DNA of 48,316 nt, from the NCBI GenBank assembly GCA_016212925.1, contig JACRDF010000026.1:1-48316 (forward strand), given 5' to 3'. The stretch is from Desulfomonile tiedjei. Lineage in GTDB: Bacteria > Desulfobacterota > Desulfomonilia > Desulfomonilales > Desulfomonilaceae. Positions 1 through 9,125 of the stretch are shown here, piece after piece. The notes beneath the pieces were generated by a model. The model did not search any database and was not told the origin of the DNA. It saw only the letters and a program-made list of their open reading frames with translations. How positions within the stretch are numbered: position 1 is the stretch's first letter; every line of letters begins with the position of its first letter. The translations under genes were made by a program, and so were the position numbers.

Positions 1-37
1 CTACGGCTTGTGTAGGATATCGGGGAAGCGGAGTTAC

Positions 38-129
38 GGGGGAGCCCCTTTTTGCAAAAAGGGGCTCCCCGGACCCCTCCCCAAAAACTCCTATAATTTG
101 CCGTCTTTGCCGCCCGAGGCGGCAAAGAC
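38..129. repeat. Modular palindrome-plus-hairpin repeat, copy 1
   Basis: Positions 39-70 form a perfect 32-bp palindrome whose centre is TTTTTGCAAAAA. It is followed by CCCCTCCCCAAAAAC, an AT-rich spacer (TCCTATAATTTG) and a separate hairpin with 11-bp arms (GTCTTTGCCGC at 103-113, GCGGCAAAGAC at 119-129). Read on the minus strand the order is variable hairpin, spacer, G-rich/T5 tract, palindrome. The same order recurs at 25217, 28519, 32088, 33482, 34191 and 35113 with different hairpin sequences. Any gene upstream lies outside the window. Confidence 0.85.
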
Positions 130-210
130 TGAAACGCACAGCGCTGGCCGTCGCCAAGATTGCAGAATTATTGAAACGGCCCAACCATTAATCTCAATGA
201 TAACCGGATG

Positions 211-474
211 ATATTTAAAGCAGTGGCCAACATTTCTATCCGATTCGAGAGGACGCCATTCCGTCATTCCTGCGGAAGCAGGAATCGTAGGGCCGGCGTC
301 CCTGCCGGCCAAAATGTGCACCGGCACGGAGGCCGGTGCCTACAAGGTTCCCGCTTTCGCGGGAACGACGGGCGTTATAACGCTCCGGCAAAGTACGCCC
401 CGTCGATACCATCTAAAAACCAGACTGATTATCTTCGGGCCAAACGGACATTACTATTGGCAACCGGTATATAG
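211..474. repeat. MITE-like element, family A, copy 1
   Basis: This is a non-coding element of about 264 bp with imperfect terminal inverted repeats. The left end carries a GGCCAACATTTCTATCCGAT-like sequence; the right end reads CGGACATTACTATTGGCAAC. The interior contains three nested hairpins (CCTGC..GCAGG, GCCGGC..GCCGGC, CCCGC..GCGGG). The whole element recurs in the opposite orientation at 23601-23860 with clearly high similarity along its length. It fills the gap upstream of the 6-phosphogluconate dehydrogenase gene and ends 28 nt before its start codon. No transposase is encoded. Confidence 0.8.
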
Positions 475-501
475 ATTGTAGAAGAAACAAGGGGGACAGA
501 C

Positions 502-1404
502 ATGAAATTGGCAATGGTCGGACTTGGAAGAATGGGAATGAATATGGCGCGGCGGCTGTTGCAGAAAGGCCATGAGGTCGTAGCGTACAATCGGACGCTC
601 AAAAAAGTGGACGAAATTGAAAAAGAAGGAGCAATAGGTGCGTACGCCCTGTCCGAATTATTCCAAAAACTCGATCCGCCAAGGATCGTCTGGATGATGC
701 TACCGGCCGGCGACCCTGTGGATGAAACAGTGCATCAGCTCTCGCTCGTGCTCGCGGAAGGGGACATAGTCATCGACGGCGGCAACAGCTACTACAAAGA
801 CGACATTCGCAGAGAGCCTTTGCTTTCCGAAAAAGGGATCGTCTTCATGGACGCCGGCGTCAGCGGTGGTGTTTGGGGCCTGGAGATCGGATACTGCCTG
901 ATGATCGGTGGGAAAGAGTCGGCCTGCAAGTACCTTGAACCGATTTTCAAGAGCCTGGCTCCCGAAGAAGGATTCCTATATTGCGGACCTACCGGAGCAG
1001 GTCATTTCGTGAAGATGGTCCACAACGGCATTGAATACGGAATGATGCAGGCCTATGCCGAGGGCTTCGATATCCTGGACAAGTCCCCGTACGCAGAGAA
1101 CCTTGACTACAGCAAATTGTGCCACTTGTGGAACCGCGGGAGCGTCATCCGCTCATGGCTGCTCGAGTTGGCCGAAGATGCATTTTCCAAGGATGCCAGG
1201 CTCTCCAACATCCAGGGATGGGTGGAAGATTCCGGAGAAGGACGCTGGACCCTCCAGCAGGCAGTGGACACGGACGTCTCTGTTCCGGTCATCGCCCTGT
1301 CCCTTTTCTCAAGATTCAGATCGCGTGAAGAAGACTCCTTCGCGGACAAAGTTCTGGCCGCACTGAGGCATGAGTTCGGCGGCCACGCTGTGAAGACGGA
1401 ATAG
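502..1404 (+). CDS. gnd: 6-phosphogluconate dehydrogenase, short decarboxylating form
   Basis: This enzyme oxidatively decarboxylates 6-phosphogluconate to ribulose 5-phosphate in the cytoplasm, in the oxidative pentose phosphate pathway. The 300-residue protein opens with a Rossmann motif (GLGRMG, residues 7-12). It has the substrate-binding segment DGGNSYYKD near 92, DAGVSGG near 117 and the catalytic helix KMVHNGIEYGMMQ near 172. Its length matches the short (YqeC/GndA-like) family rather than the 470-residue form. The short form is often NAD-dependent, which is a family tendency and not shown here. The start is supported by AGGGGGA 7 nt upstream of the ATG. The partner enzyme, glucose-6-phosphate dehydrogenase, is at 11243, so the two are not in one operon. 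A MITE-like element ends just upstream. Confidence 0.93.
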   Translation: MKLAMVGLGRMGMNMARRLLQKGHEVVAYNRTLKKVDEIEKEGAIGAYALSELFQKLDPPRIVWMMLPAGDPVDETVHQLSLVLAEGDIVIDGGNSYYKDDIRREPLLSEKGIVFMDAGVSGGVWGLEIGYCLMIGGKESACKYLEPIFKSLAPEEGFLYCGPTGAGHFVKMVHNGIEYGMMQAYAEGFDILDKSPYAENLDYSKLCHLWNRGSVIRSWLLELAEDAFSKDARLSNIQGWVEDSGEGRWTLQQAVDTDVSVPVIALSLFSRFRSREEDSFADKVLAALRHEFGGHAVKTE

Positions 1405-1406
1405 GG

Positions 1407-1460
1407 CTCCAAACCTGGGAACTGTTTGGAGAGTGACCGAGGAGGGCCTTTTTGCAAAAG
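1407..1460. repeat. Degenerate copy of the modular palindrome-plus-hairpin repeat
   Basis: Directly after the gnd stop codon is a hairpin with 8-bp arms (CTCCAAAC 1407-1414, GTTTGGAG 1424-1431), followed by a decayed G-rich tract and CCTTTTTGCAAAAG. Order and spacing match the intact copies elsewhere, but the palindrome is eroded. A further half-copy (ACAAAAAGTCCCCCCC and CCCCTCC) lies near 1727-1765, on the 3' side of clpB. Confidence 0.55.
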
Positions 1461-1545
1461 AGATTGTTTTTTTAACTCCGCAATAGTTGTCCAAGCCAGT
1501 AAACATCCTTCCGAGGCCTTGGCAAAGGAAGGGGCTCAGGGTTGT

Positions 1546-1674
1546 CATTGCGAGGAGTGAAACGACGAAGCAATCTCATCTTCGGTAGGACCGGCATCTT
1601 GCCGGTCATTCTAATAGACAGGCTGGAAGCCTGTCCCACCGATGGAGATTGCTTCGGGCTGGCACCCTCGCAAT
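1546..1674. repeat. Dispersed inverted repeat, CATTGCGAG family, copy 1
   Basis: The element starts with CATTGCGAGGAGTGAAACGA and ends with a partly complementary GATTGCTTCGGG...CCTCGCAAT. The arms enclose about 65 bp holding two smaller hairpins (CCGGCATCTTGCCGG and CAGGCTGGAAGCCTG). A shorter version without the insert lies at 48179-48249, and a fragment (CATTGCTTCGCTACGCTCGCAATG) near 39829. Together with the degenerate repeat at 1407 and the half-copy at 1727 it accounts for most of the gnd-clpB gap. Confidence 0.75.
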
Positions 1675-1779
1675 TGTATTTCGTGCCGCGCGGTATCCCC
1701 AAACGGAGCTAAAGGCATAATCCATTTACAAAAAGTCCCCCCCGCAATTTTCTAGCCCCTCCAGATCGGAGTGCAGACC

Positions 1780-4368
1780 TCACTCCCCTTTGAACATCAG
1801 GTGGTCACCATCCGGATATGCTTCGATGGTTGCGCCCGGCGGGAACTTGCCTTTCAGTATCTCCAGGGCCAGCGGGTTTTCGATGAGCCTTTGAATAGCC
1901 CGTTTCAGGGGCCGAGCCCCGTACGCGGGGTCAAATCCTTCGGCTGCCAGCATATCTCTTGCTCCCGGTGCAAGGACCAGCGTCAGCTTGTTTTCGGCTA
2001 ATCGTTTGTTCACTCTTTGGATCTGGATATCCACTATTTGCTTGATCTGCTCCCTGTCCAGCGCATGGAAGATGATGATGTCGTCCAGCCGGTTGAGGAA
2101 TTCCGGCCGGAAGTGCATTCTCAGGGCTTCCATGACGCGCCGTTTCATCGCCTCCTCATCCCGGCCGGCGAATTCTCGAATCTCTGCGGAGCCGATGTTG
2201 GAAGTCATGATTATGATGCTATTCTTGAAATCAACCGTGCGGCCCTTACCATCGGTCAATCGGCCGTCGTCGAGGATCTGAAGCAGCGCGTTGAAGACCT
2301 CCGGGTGGGCTTTTTCTATCTCGTCGAAAAGAACCACCGAATACGGACGCCTTCTGACCGCTTCGGTAAGGTACCCCCCTTCCTCATATCCGACATACCC
2401 GGGGGGCGCTCCGATGAGCCTGGCCACCGAATGTCGCTCCATGTACTCTGACATGTCCACCCTGACCATGGCCTGCTCGTCGTCGAATAGGAATTCTGCC
2501 AGAGCGCGGGCAAGCTCGGTCTTGCCGACACCGGTTGGCCCCATGAAAATAAACGATCCTACGGGCCTGTTCGGGTCCTGCAATCCGGAGCGCGCGCGGC
2601 GGACCGCGTCGGCCACAGCCACGATTGCTTCCGGCTGGCCGATGACCCGCCGGGCGATCCGATCTTCCATCTTGAGGAGCTTGTCCACTTCACCCTCAAG
2701 CATCTTTGAAACCGGGATTCCCGTCCACTTGGCGACAACCTCGGCAACGTCCTCCGGCCCCACTTCTTCTTTCAGCAGGCCGCCGCCTTTCTGAATCTCC
2801 GCGAGTTGCTCGTTCTTTTCCTTGATGTCTTTTTCCAGGGATATCATCAGGCCGTATTTCAATTCCGCGGCCTTGCTCAGGTTGCCTTCTCGTTCAGCTT
2901 TCGTCGCGTCGGTCTTGGCACGCTCATATCTTTCCTTGAGTTCCCTGATAGCGCCTATCACCTCTTTTTCCTGATGCCATTCCTTCTTGAGCACGTCAGA
3001 CTCGGAGGTCAACCGAGCGATCTCGGAGCGCACTTTCTCCAACCGCTCTTTGCTTGCGGGGTCCGATTCCTTGGTTAGCGCCTGTTCTTCGATCTGGAGC
3101 TGAATTATGCGGCGCTCGATCTCGTCGATCACTGTGGGCATGGAGTCTATTTCTATCCTGAGCCTGGAAGAAGCCTCGTCAATTAGGTCGATGGCTTTGT
3201 CCGGGAGGAACCGGTCGGTAATATACCTGTGGGAGAGAGTCACCGCCGCGATTATGGCCGCGTCCTGAATTCTGACCCCATGATGGAGTTCATACCGCTC
3301 CTTTAGTCCTCTCAAAATAGAGATCGAGTCCTCCACCGAGGGCTCAGCCACATAGATAGGCTGGAAGCGCCGTTCCAAAGCAGCATCCTTCTCGATATAT
3401 TTGCGATACTCATTGATCGTGGTTGCACCCACGCACCGCAGTTCCCCTCTCGCCAGAGCGGGCTTCAGCATGTTCGAAGCGTCCACAGCGCCCTCAGCCG
3501 CACCCGCGCCGACCAAGGTGTGCATTTCGTCGATAAAGAGAATGATTTCCCCGGCCGCGGAGGTGACTTCCTTGAGTACGGCCTTCAAGCGGTCTTCGAA
3601 TTCACCGCGGTATTTGGCGCCGGCAATAAGTTGGCCGATATCCAGTGCCAGGACCTTTTTTCCCTTGAGTGTCTCGGGGATGTCTCCGGAAACGATTCTT
3701 CCTGCCAGACCTTCGACAATCGCGGTCTTGCCCACACCGGGATCCCCGATCAAGACCGGGTTGTTCTTGGTTCGCCGCGACAGGACCTGAATAATTCGCC
3801 GAATCTCGTCGTCTCGTCCTATGACAGGGTCGAGCTTTCCTTTGCGTGCCAGTTCGGTAAGGTCGCGGGTAAATCGCTTCAGAGCCTGATATTTCTCTTC
3901 CGGTGCCTGATCGGTCACCCTCTGTGTGCCACGGATTTCCGTGAGCACCATGTATATTCGGTCTTTAGTAACACCGTGGGTCTTGAGTATTTTCGCGGAA
4001 GCAGTGCCTGAGGCCTCTGAAATAGCGATAAGCAGGTGCTCGACCGAGACGTACTCATCCTTGAGTTGCTCCATCTCCTTGAAGGCCGCTTCCAAAACAG
4101 CCCTGAGCTGATTGGAAAAGTACTTCTCAGCCATAGCGGTTCCACTCTGCTTAGGAAGGCGCTCCACAGCGCGAAGCACTTCACTGCGAACCCGCTCAGG
4201 GTCCGCGCCCAACTTCTTTAGAATCTCGACGCAGATGCCTTCGTCATCAGAGAGCAGCGCGAGCAGCAGATGTTCGGTCTCGACTTGCGGGTTGCCACGA
4301 TCAGCCGCGGTGCTTTGCGCCACCTCCAATGCCTCTTGGGATTTAAGGGTGAATTTGTCGGCACGCAT
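1780..4368 (-). CDS. clpB: ATP-dependent disaggregase ClpB
   Basis: ClpB is a cytoplasmic Hsp100 chaperone that extracts and refolds aggregated proteins with DnaK. The 862-residue product has the Clp N-domain repeat (about 1-145), a first AAA module with Walker [10 protein letters not shown] near 200, a charged coiled-coil middle domain (about 400-525, rich in Glu, Lys and Arg) and a second AAA module with [11 protein letters not shown] near 600. The C-terminal D2-small domain contains the sensor-2 stretch [10 protein letters not shown]. The middle domain separates ClpB from ClpA and ClpC. An upstream in-frame ATG exists, but the start at 4368 (MRADKFTLK) is chosen because GGAGGAG precedes it by 5 nt and ClpB proteins begin this way. 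No CIRCE or sigma-32-like signal was recognised upstream. A GCCAA..TTGGC inverted repeat at about 4402-4417 is the only visible candidate control site. Confidence 0.97.
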   Translation of the reverse strand: MRADKFTLKSQEALEVAQSTAADRGNPQVETEHLLLALLSDDEGICVEILKKLGADPERVRSEVLRAVERLPKQSGTAMAEKYFSNQLRAVLEAAFKEMEQLKDEYVSVEHLLIAISEASGTASAKILKTHGVTKDRIYMVLTEIRGTQRVTDQAPEEKYQALKRFTRDLTELARKGKLDPVIGRDDEIRRIIQVLSRRTKNNPVLIGDPGVGKTAIVEGLAGRIVSGDIPETLKGKKVLALDIGQLIAGAKYRGEFEDRLKAVLKEVTSAAGEIILFIDEMHTLVGAGAAEGAVDASNMLKPALARGELRCVGATTINEYRKYIEKDAALERRFQPIYVAEPSVEDSISILRGLKERYELHHGVRIQDAAIIAAVTLSHRYITDRFLPDKAIDLIDEASSRLRIEIDSMPTVIDEIERRIIQLQIEEQALTKESDPASKERLEKVRSEIARLTSESDVLKKEWHQEKEVIGAIRELKERYERAKTDATKAEREGNLSKAAELKYGLMISLEKDIKEKNEQLAEIQKGGGLLKEEVGPEDVAEVVAKWTGIPVSKMLEGEVDKLLKMEDRIARRVIGQPEAIVAVADAVRRARSGLQDPNRPVGSFIFMGPTGVGKTELARALAEFLFDDEQAMVRVDMSEYMERHSVARLIGAPPGYVGYEEGGYLTEAVRRRPYSVVLFDEIEKAHPEVFNALLQILDDGRLTDGKGRTVDFKNSIIIMTSNIGSAEIREFAGRDEEAMKRRVMEALRMHFRPEFLNRLDDIIIFHALDREQIKQIVDIQIQRVNKRLAENKLTLVLAPGARDMLAAEGFDPAYGARPLKRAIQRLIENPLALEILKGKFPPGATIEAYPDGDHLMFKGE

Positions 4369-5335
4369 TACGACTCCTCCGAGGGACAATCTATAGTGAT
4401 TGCCAAAAGTATTGGCTTATTCATCATTCGCCACCCCGGCTTCCGCCGGAATGACGGCATCGTAACCGTTCACCGGGTTCGTGAGACAGTCTACGGGCAA
4501 GGCTGGACGTCCTACTCCAGCAGAAATCCCCTCTTTGGCTGAGAAACGATGAAGGCCACGTTCAACCCGTGAACGATCAGACTTTACCTATCAGGTAAAT
4601 CCGAGACTCGTTGCTGTCAACCTGCCCCTGGCGATTCGTCGGCTGTACATGCTGATCAACGGTGTCATTTCGTTCCTGACGCCAGGAGGACAAGGGAGAT
4701 GCCGTCGTGCCGTAGATTTCGGCTGGACCTTGTGTGAAAAGTCCCATCCAAAAAAGCAATAGCAGGAACTACCTACTAGAGATCGAGGCGAGAAGAAAGG
4801 TACCCGGGTGCGCTCTCAGTGTGACCGTATCCTGGGGCGCGTTGCGACATGGAACGGACAGGCCGAGGCCGAAACGGTAGCGAATGGAATGTCGGTTGGC
4901 AAAAGGCCTCACCATTAACTTGTTGATATAACACAGCATCACGGAAGGGCTTTCAAAGAATTGGGTAATTTTGCCCATATCAGAGTTGCTGCAAGAGATC
5001 TTTCCCGGTGTTCTGAAAACGCACCACTGCCGACCTCGTGCCAAACGTGGCTCTTATCTTAATCCCTTTCTGTTTCTGCTTTGCGTTGGTCGTGTTGGCA
5101 CTACAGTTGCACTATCACGCGCGTGTTCGCCGTTTCCACCTCCTCAGGGAGGCAGTAAAGGTCCTTTCCTCGGTCGGTCTCTTCCATTCATGGGGGAGAT
5201 CGCCCACAACCTCCATGGCCGTCCGCAGAACCTCGGTCCCCATGACAGAGGACTGCCGGACGGGCCGAGAACAGTGCTTTGAGGGCAATCGTCCGAGATT
5301 CTCGACGATCGCCGCTCATGGGTGCGGAGGAAACA
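4369..5335. other. Long intergenic stretch without a convincing gene
   Basis: Almost 1 kb between the clpB start and the small gene at 5336. Visible content is limited: a short CACCCCGGCTTCCGCCGGAATG hairpin-like segment near 4431 and several short open frames without plausible ribosome sites. One frame from 5038 (GTG) encodes a hydrophobic N-terminus (ALILIPFCFCFALVVLAL) followed by basic residues. It then runs into unlikely sequence and overlaps the gene at 5336, so it may be a decayed small membrane protein. No RNA gene was recognised. Confidence 0.5.
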
Positions 5336-5587
5336 ATGAAAGACACATATCGTATTACCATGCCCCCGGAAATAGCAGGCGGAGGGAAATCAGTCGACCC
5401 TCCAAGCGGAGACGAGCTTCTGAGACTCTTGGGATTTCATGAGCCCGAATTCACTGCCGAGCAATGCAGCGACGCAGATGAAGAGACGACATTTTGGAGG
5501 TCTTTCGCCGACACTGAGATGGATTACTCATTCATCGCCTTCGGAGAGGCTGAAGACCAAGTTCAACCGGCGTCTAAGGCAGGGTGA
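5336..5587 (+). CDS. Small acidic hypothetical protein
   Basis: An 83-residue frame starts with MKDTYRITMPPEIAGGG and is preceded by GGAGG seven nt upstream, a strong ribosome site that decides this start over in-frame upstream codons. The protein is acidic (many Asp and Glu), with no signal peptide, membrane segment or recognised domain. The middle part, DELLRLLGFHEPEFTAEQC, could form a helix. It lies 234 nt upstream of the secreted protein at 5822 on the same strand and could be cotranscribed with it. No function is assigned. The clean ribosome site and balanced composition are the main reasons to believe it. Confidence 0.5.
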   Translation: MKDTYRITMPPEIAGGGKSVDPPSGDELLRLLGFHEPEFTAEQCSDADEETTFWRSFADTEMDYSFIAFGEAEDQVQPASKAG

Positions 5588-5821
5588 ATCTCGAGGACCT
5601 CTGACAACCACATCTTCGTTGGCCCTTGATAATTGCCACAAGAAAGCCGGTGGTAGGATCCAAGGTTTTCGAGGCGAGGCAAGAGGCCATGGAAACGAAT
5701 AGAAACCTGTCGGCAGGAAAAACCGGGCAGCATGTCGTAGTCATTTGCCCGACCCGTGCGAAGGACAAAGCTCAAAGGCAGCCCTGACGAACAGAGTGGG
5801 CGCCGGGGGGGAGCAGTTCAA

Positions 5822-6226
5822 ATGAAAGCGGTTAACAAGATATTTCTCATTGCTCTCTTGATTCTTATGATCCCGGGACTGGCGTTCCTGAGTCAGCGCC
5901 AGGCTCCAGAGGCTATTTCCGTTTCTTTGGCAACCTCGCCATGCGGCTTGAACCACGAAGGCACAAAAGTTGTTCTAAAAGCAGCAGTGAATGGAACCGG
6001 GCTCAGCCACGGAGTGGTCAGGCTGGAATTCAAGCCCATGAAGGCCGTCCGACTAGTTTTCGATTCGGACTACAAGTCCAGCATTTACGGTTACACTGAT
6101 GCTCATGGGGTTTTTATCACTAATTGGACTCCTATTGTACCGGGAGAGTACATGGTTACCGCTCTGGTCAAGAAGCCGGGGCTGACCGATGGGGCATCAG
6201 TGTGCTTCGCAACGGTAAGCGACTAA
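5822..6226 (+). CDS. Secreted or anchored protein with a bacterial Ig-like fold
   Basis: The 134-residue product begins with MKAVNKIFLIALLILMIPGL, a basic n-region and long hydrophobic core typical of a signal peptide or N-terminal anchor. The rest resembles one beta-sandwich, Ig-like domain: alternating strands with KVVLKAAVNG, GVVRLEFKPM, a YTDAHGVFITNWTP segment and PGEYMVTALV, the pattern of Big/filamin-like repeats that end in 'G-Y-tyrosine corner' strands. The start is placed at 5822 because GGGGGGAG lies about 8 nt upstream; a longer frame from 5756 lacks a ribosome site and would bury the signal peptide. It is probably periplasmic or surface exposed. Partner and role are unknown. Confidence 0.6.
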   Translation: MKAVNKIFLIALLILMIPGLAFLSQRQAPEAISVSLATSPCGLNHEGTKVVLKAAVNGTGLSHGVVRLEFKPMKAVRLVFDSDYKSSIYGYTDAHGVFITNWTPIVPGEYMVTALVKKPGLTDGASVCFATVSD

Positions 6227-6316
6227 CCGGCGAACATATATACCTGTTCTCGAAAGTAATGACGAATTGGCTAGCGGGTGCCTCCGCGGGCTTCATCTTG
6301 ACTCGCCCCGTAATTT

Positions 6317-6393
6317 GCGGCGGCCAACAGGCCGCCCTACATTCGTAGTCCGGGCTTGGGGTCATCTCCCGTAGGGTGGCCTATTGGCCGCCG
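6317..6393. repeat. Intergenic hairpin element
   Basis: Inverted arms GGCCAACAGGCCGCCCTAC (ending 6340) and GTAGGGTGGCCTATTGGCC (starting 6371) enclose about 30 bp. The arms mismatch at one or two positions. The element is palindromic, non-coding and located between two convergent-free genes, like the other repeats of the window. No second copy was found here. Confidence 0.6.
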
Positions 6394-6535
6394 TTGACCC
6401 AGGCACCACTGTGGCTTCATTCCGCGTAAACTTTTAAGAATCGCTATAAACGCTGGGTTGTCTCTCAGCGTGCCTTTAAAGACCGCATCAAATCACGATT
6501 CGAACCCAGGCTGTGGCCTCTCGTTTAGTTGACGG

Positions 6536-6565
6536 TTGACAGCAGTCGGCCTCGATGCGTAAGAT
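6536..6565 (+). promoter_or_regulatory. Candidate sigma-70-type promoter for the HD-GYP regulator
   Basis: TTGACA (6536-6541), an 18-bp spacer and TAAGAT (6560-6565). If used, transcription would begin near 6572, downstream of the first in-frame ATG (6555). That supports the later start at 6627 for the following gene. Confidence 0.4.
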
Positions 6566-6626
6566 GGTCCGAGGGAGTTCATCTTTCAATGGGCTCGGAC
6601 GTAGCAGCGCTCGATACAGCTTGGGT

Positions 6627-7784
6627 ATGGTCGTAAGCGAAAACACAAATCATTTGACAACAGGGGTCGTCCTTGTTGTTGACGATGATCACGCGTCGCT
6701 TCTGATGCTCACAGACCTTTTGAGCCTGAGCGGCTTTACGGTGCTCACGGCTGAAGAAGGTCGGCAGGGCATCGAAATGTTCGTGAATCATTCGCCGGAC
6801 TTGGTCATCACCGACATCCGTATGCCCCACCTGGACGGATTGGAACTCCTCAGAAATATCAGAGAGTTGGACGACCTGACTCCTGTAATACTCGTGACAG
6901 GCCATGGGGACCTTGAGAACGCCATGAGGGCCCTGCGTCGCGGGGCTTACGACTTTATTCTCAAACCCATCAACCCTGATGTGCTGCTTAACGCAACGCG
7001 CAAGGGACTTGACCATTATAGGCTCAAACGACTGGAACAAGATTACCGCTGTCTTCTCGAAGAACAGGTTGCCGAGAGGACTCGGGAGCTGGCTCAGGCC
7101 AACGACTATCTGCGAAAACTTCAGGGGTGCTCTATTTTTGCCCTGGCCAACCTTGCCGAGTCTCGGGACGGTGAAACCGCGGATCACTTGAAGCGCCTTC
7201 AGGCCTATTGCAAGGTCCTGTGTTCCGGATTGTCTTCCCTCGCTCTCTACCGGGAAGTCATGACTGAGCGGTTCATAGAGGATCTTGTCCAATGCTCCGT
7301 TCTTCACGACATAGGCAAGGTGGCGATACCTGATTCCATTCTTTTCAATCCGCGGAAATTAGGAACTGATGAGTTTGAAATCATGAAACAACATGCCATC
7401 TTTGGAGGGAAAGCCTTGGAAGAAGCCTCCATCGAGATCGGCGACGAAGACAGTTACCTTTCGCTTGGTAAGGACGTGGCCTATTTCCACCACGAGCATT
7501 GGGATGGGACCGGCTATCCGTTCGGGCTCAGAGAGGAGCACATTCCCCTTGCAGCGCGCATTGTGGCCGTTGCCGACGTGTACGATGCTCTGACTACTCA
7601 GCGGCGCTACAAGAGCGCCTTCTCTCACAACGAGGCGGTTGCAGTGATTGTTGATTCCAGGGGGAAGCAGTTTGACCCCGGGATCGTGGATGCTTTCCTC
7701 CGGGTAGAAGGTGAGTTTCGCCGGGTTTGTGACGGCGTCGCACAGGCCAATGGGTCGCCACGGATTCAGACGGTAGCGCGATAG
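6627..7784 (+). CDS. Response regulator with HD-GYP cyclic-di-GMP phosphodiesterase domain
   Basis: A two-component output protein that probably hydrolyses cyclic di-GMP when phosphorylated. The receiver domain spans about residues 15-130 with the acidic DDD pocket near 20 and phospho-acceptor Asp near 63 (VITDIRMPH), followed by a short coiled coil (EEQVAERTRELAQAND). The HD-GYP domain has HDIGK with the metal-binding His-Asp near 227 and HHEHWDGTGYP near 288-298, so the catalytic signature is complete. A later DVYDALTTQRRYK motif is also typical. The chosen start gives a normal N-terminus 18 residues before the acidic pocket; starts at 6555 and 6564 are possible but lie over a candidate promoter. 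No cognate kinase is adjacent. The next genes are PilT motors, and c-di-GMP control of pili is a common link, here only an inference. Confidence 0.92.
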   Translation: MVVSENTNHLTTGVVLVVDDDHASLLMLTDLLSLSGFTVLTAEEGRQGIEMFVNHSPDLVITDIRMPHLDGLELLRNIRELDDLTPVILVTGHGDLENAMRALRRGAYDFILKPINPDVLLNATRKGLDHYRLKRLEQDYRCLLEEQVAERTRELAQANDYLRKLQGCSIFALANLAESRDGETADHLKRLQAYCKVLCSGLSSLALYREVMTERFIEDLVQCSVLHDIGKVAIPDSILFNPRKLGTDEFEIMKQHAIFGGKALEEASIEIGDEDSYLSLGKDVAYFHHEHWDGTGYPFGLREEHIPLAARIVAVADVYDALTTQRRYKSAFSHNEAVAVIVDSRGKQFDPGIVDAFLRVEGEFRRVCDGVAQANGSPRIQTVAR

Positions 7785-8056
7785 AACGCATTCCATTATA
7801 TTAGAGCGAGTTCATTTCCTCGCCATGCCCGGGTGTCCGGATTGTGGCCCGGCTATATCCCATCCATTGGGGCAATGCAGCGATCTTCAGCGGCGGCTTT
7901 TTTTGCCGTCAGGTCCCCTATTTTCGCCGCCGGAAGCCAGTCACCATTCGGGGCAGGCTGCCTGCTTGAAACCCGTGGCCGACCACAATTGCACAGGGAG
8001 TTGCCGTCGAGCGAAATGGAAATCCTTTCCGCGTTTTTTGCAGCCAGGGATCGAGT

Positions 8057-9100
8057 ATGGCCAAATTAGACTCCGTTCTTCAGATAGGCGTCCAAGCGCA
8101 GGCGTCCGATGTGCATGTGTCTCCGGGAAATCCTTTTATCGTGCGACAGTTCGGCCGGCTGCGGAAAATCAAATCGCCTGAGCTTACGCCGGATCAAACC
8201 GATCAGCTGGTCCGTGAGATTCTGTCTGAGCCTCAACAGCAGGCGTTGGATCAAAACCTCCAGTTGGATTTCAGCTATGAACTCAAGGGGCTGGCGCGTT
8301 TTCGCGGCAATGCGATCATACAGCGCAGGGGCTTGACTGCGACGTTCCGGATCATACCGCTTCGCATATCCTCCCTGGAGGAATTGGGGTTGCCTTCCGT
8401 TGCGAAGAAGTTTTGCGACTTTCACCAGGGGCTGATTCTGGTCACAGGTGCAACCGGCCAGGGCAAGTCCACAACTCTTGCATCCATGATCGACCTTATT
8501 AACTCGACTCGGCCGGTGCATATCCTCACCGTTGAAGATCCGGTGGAATTCGTTCATCCGCTCAAGAAGGGAATCGTGAATCAGAGGCAATTGGGGCTTC
8601 ACACGCGATCCTTTGCCAACGCTCTTAGGGCCGCACTCAGGGAAGACCCCGACGTGATTATGGTCGGGGAATTGCGCGACCTGGACTCCATAAGGCTTGC
8701 GGTGACAGCCGCCGAGACTGGGCACCTTGTTCTTGGGACGCTTTCGACCTCGTCCGGCCCCAAGACAGTGGACCGGATCATTGATTCTTTCCCTCCGGAC
8801 GAACAGAATCAGATCCGAACCATGCTGGCTGAAGGGTTGCGCGCGGTGATAACGCAAAAACTTCTGCGTTCCTCTGAGGGCAACGGACAGGTCCTGGCTT
8901 GTGAAGTCATGATCGGGACCGTCCCGCTTGCAAACATGATACGCACGGAAAAGACTTTTCAAATTGGGTCCGTGATGCAGACCAGCCGAGCGCAAGGGAT
9001 GCAGCAGATGGACGACGCTATCGAGCAGCTTCTCCACGAAGGAAAAGTAACAGCAGACACGGCCCGGGACAATGCCGAGAACAAGAAGCGTTTCCGGTGA
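8057..9100 (+). CDS. PilT-like ATPase, divergent paralog
   Basis: A member of the PilT/PilU secretion-ATPase family, hexameric motors at the inner membrane that retract type IV pili. The 347-residue protein has the N-terminal PAS-like domain (ASDVHVSPG), a P-loop GATGQGKST near 131-139, Asp box EDPVEFVH, and Walker B DVIMVGELRD near 198. Two conserved sites deviate from the family: the loop is GATGQGKST instead of GPTGSGKST, and the His box near residue 230 reads GTLSTSS where PilT has GTLHTNS. The second paralog, 25 nt downstream, has the canonical residues at the same positions. The pair probably forms one transcription unit. The first copy may be a PilU-like accessory or a weak ATPase; no other pilus genes are visible. 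The start fits the family (MAKLDSVL) but its ribosome site is weak. Confidence 0.9.
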   Translation: MAKLDSVLQIGVQAQASDVHVSPGNPFIVRQFGRLRKIKSPELTPDQTDQLVREILSEPQQQALDQNLQLDFSYELKGLARFRGNAIIQRRGLTATFRIIPLRISSLEELGLPSVAKKFCDFHQGLILVTGATGQGKSTTLASMIDLINSTRPVHILTVEDPVEFVHPLKKGIVNQRQLGLHTRSFANALRAALREDPDVIMVGELRDLDSIRLAVTAAETGHLVLGTLSTSSGPKTVDRIIDSFPPDEQNQIRTMLAEGLRAVITQKLLRSSEGNGQVLACEVMIGTVPLANMIRTEKTFQIGSVMQTSRAQGMQQMDDAIEQLLHEGKVTADTARDNAENKKRFR

Positions 9101-9125
9101 CTCTGTCTGAAAACAGGCTCTTTTT

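Noticed and set aside
38-70. Palindrome read as a simple rho-independent terminator
   Set aside because: The T5 lies inside the stem and not after it, and the same palindrome occurs upstream of a start codon (28591) as well as after stops, so a plain terminator does not explain the family.
211-474. CRISPR-like or tandem array reading of the hairpin-rich segment
   Set aside because: There are no regularly spaced direct repeats; the pattern is nested inverted repeats within one element.
5038-5442. Frame starting with a hydrophobic stretch (ALILIPFCFCFALVVLAL)
   Set aside because: No ribosome site, unlikely composition after residue 55, and overlap with the better-supported gene at 5336. It may be a decayed gene, noted in the intergenic entry.
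5689-5787. 32-residue frame METNRNLSAGKTGQ...
   Set aside because: Only a weak AAGAGG site, no membrane segment or recognisable motif, no support beyond being open.
6480-6520. GGTTCGAATC on the minus strand (6491-6500 region), which looks like a tRNA T-loop
   Set aside because: The flanking bases do not form the T-stem (CCTGG against CGTGA) and no anticodon or acceptor arms are found.
8066-9037. Long minus-strand open frame inside the first PilT-like gene
   Set aside because: Shadow of the real gene; the plus-strand product has complete family motifs.
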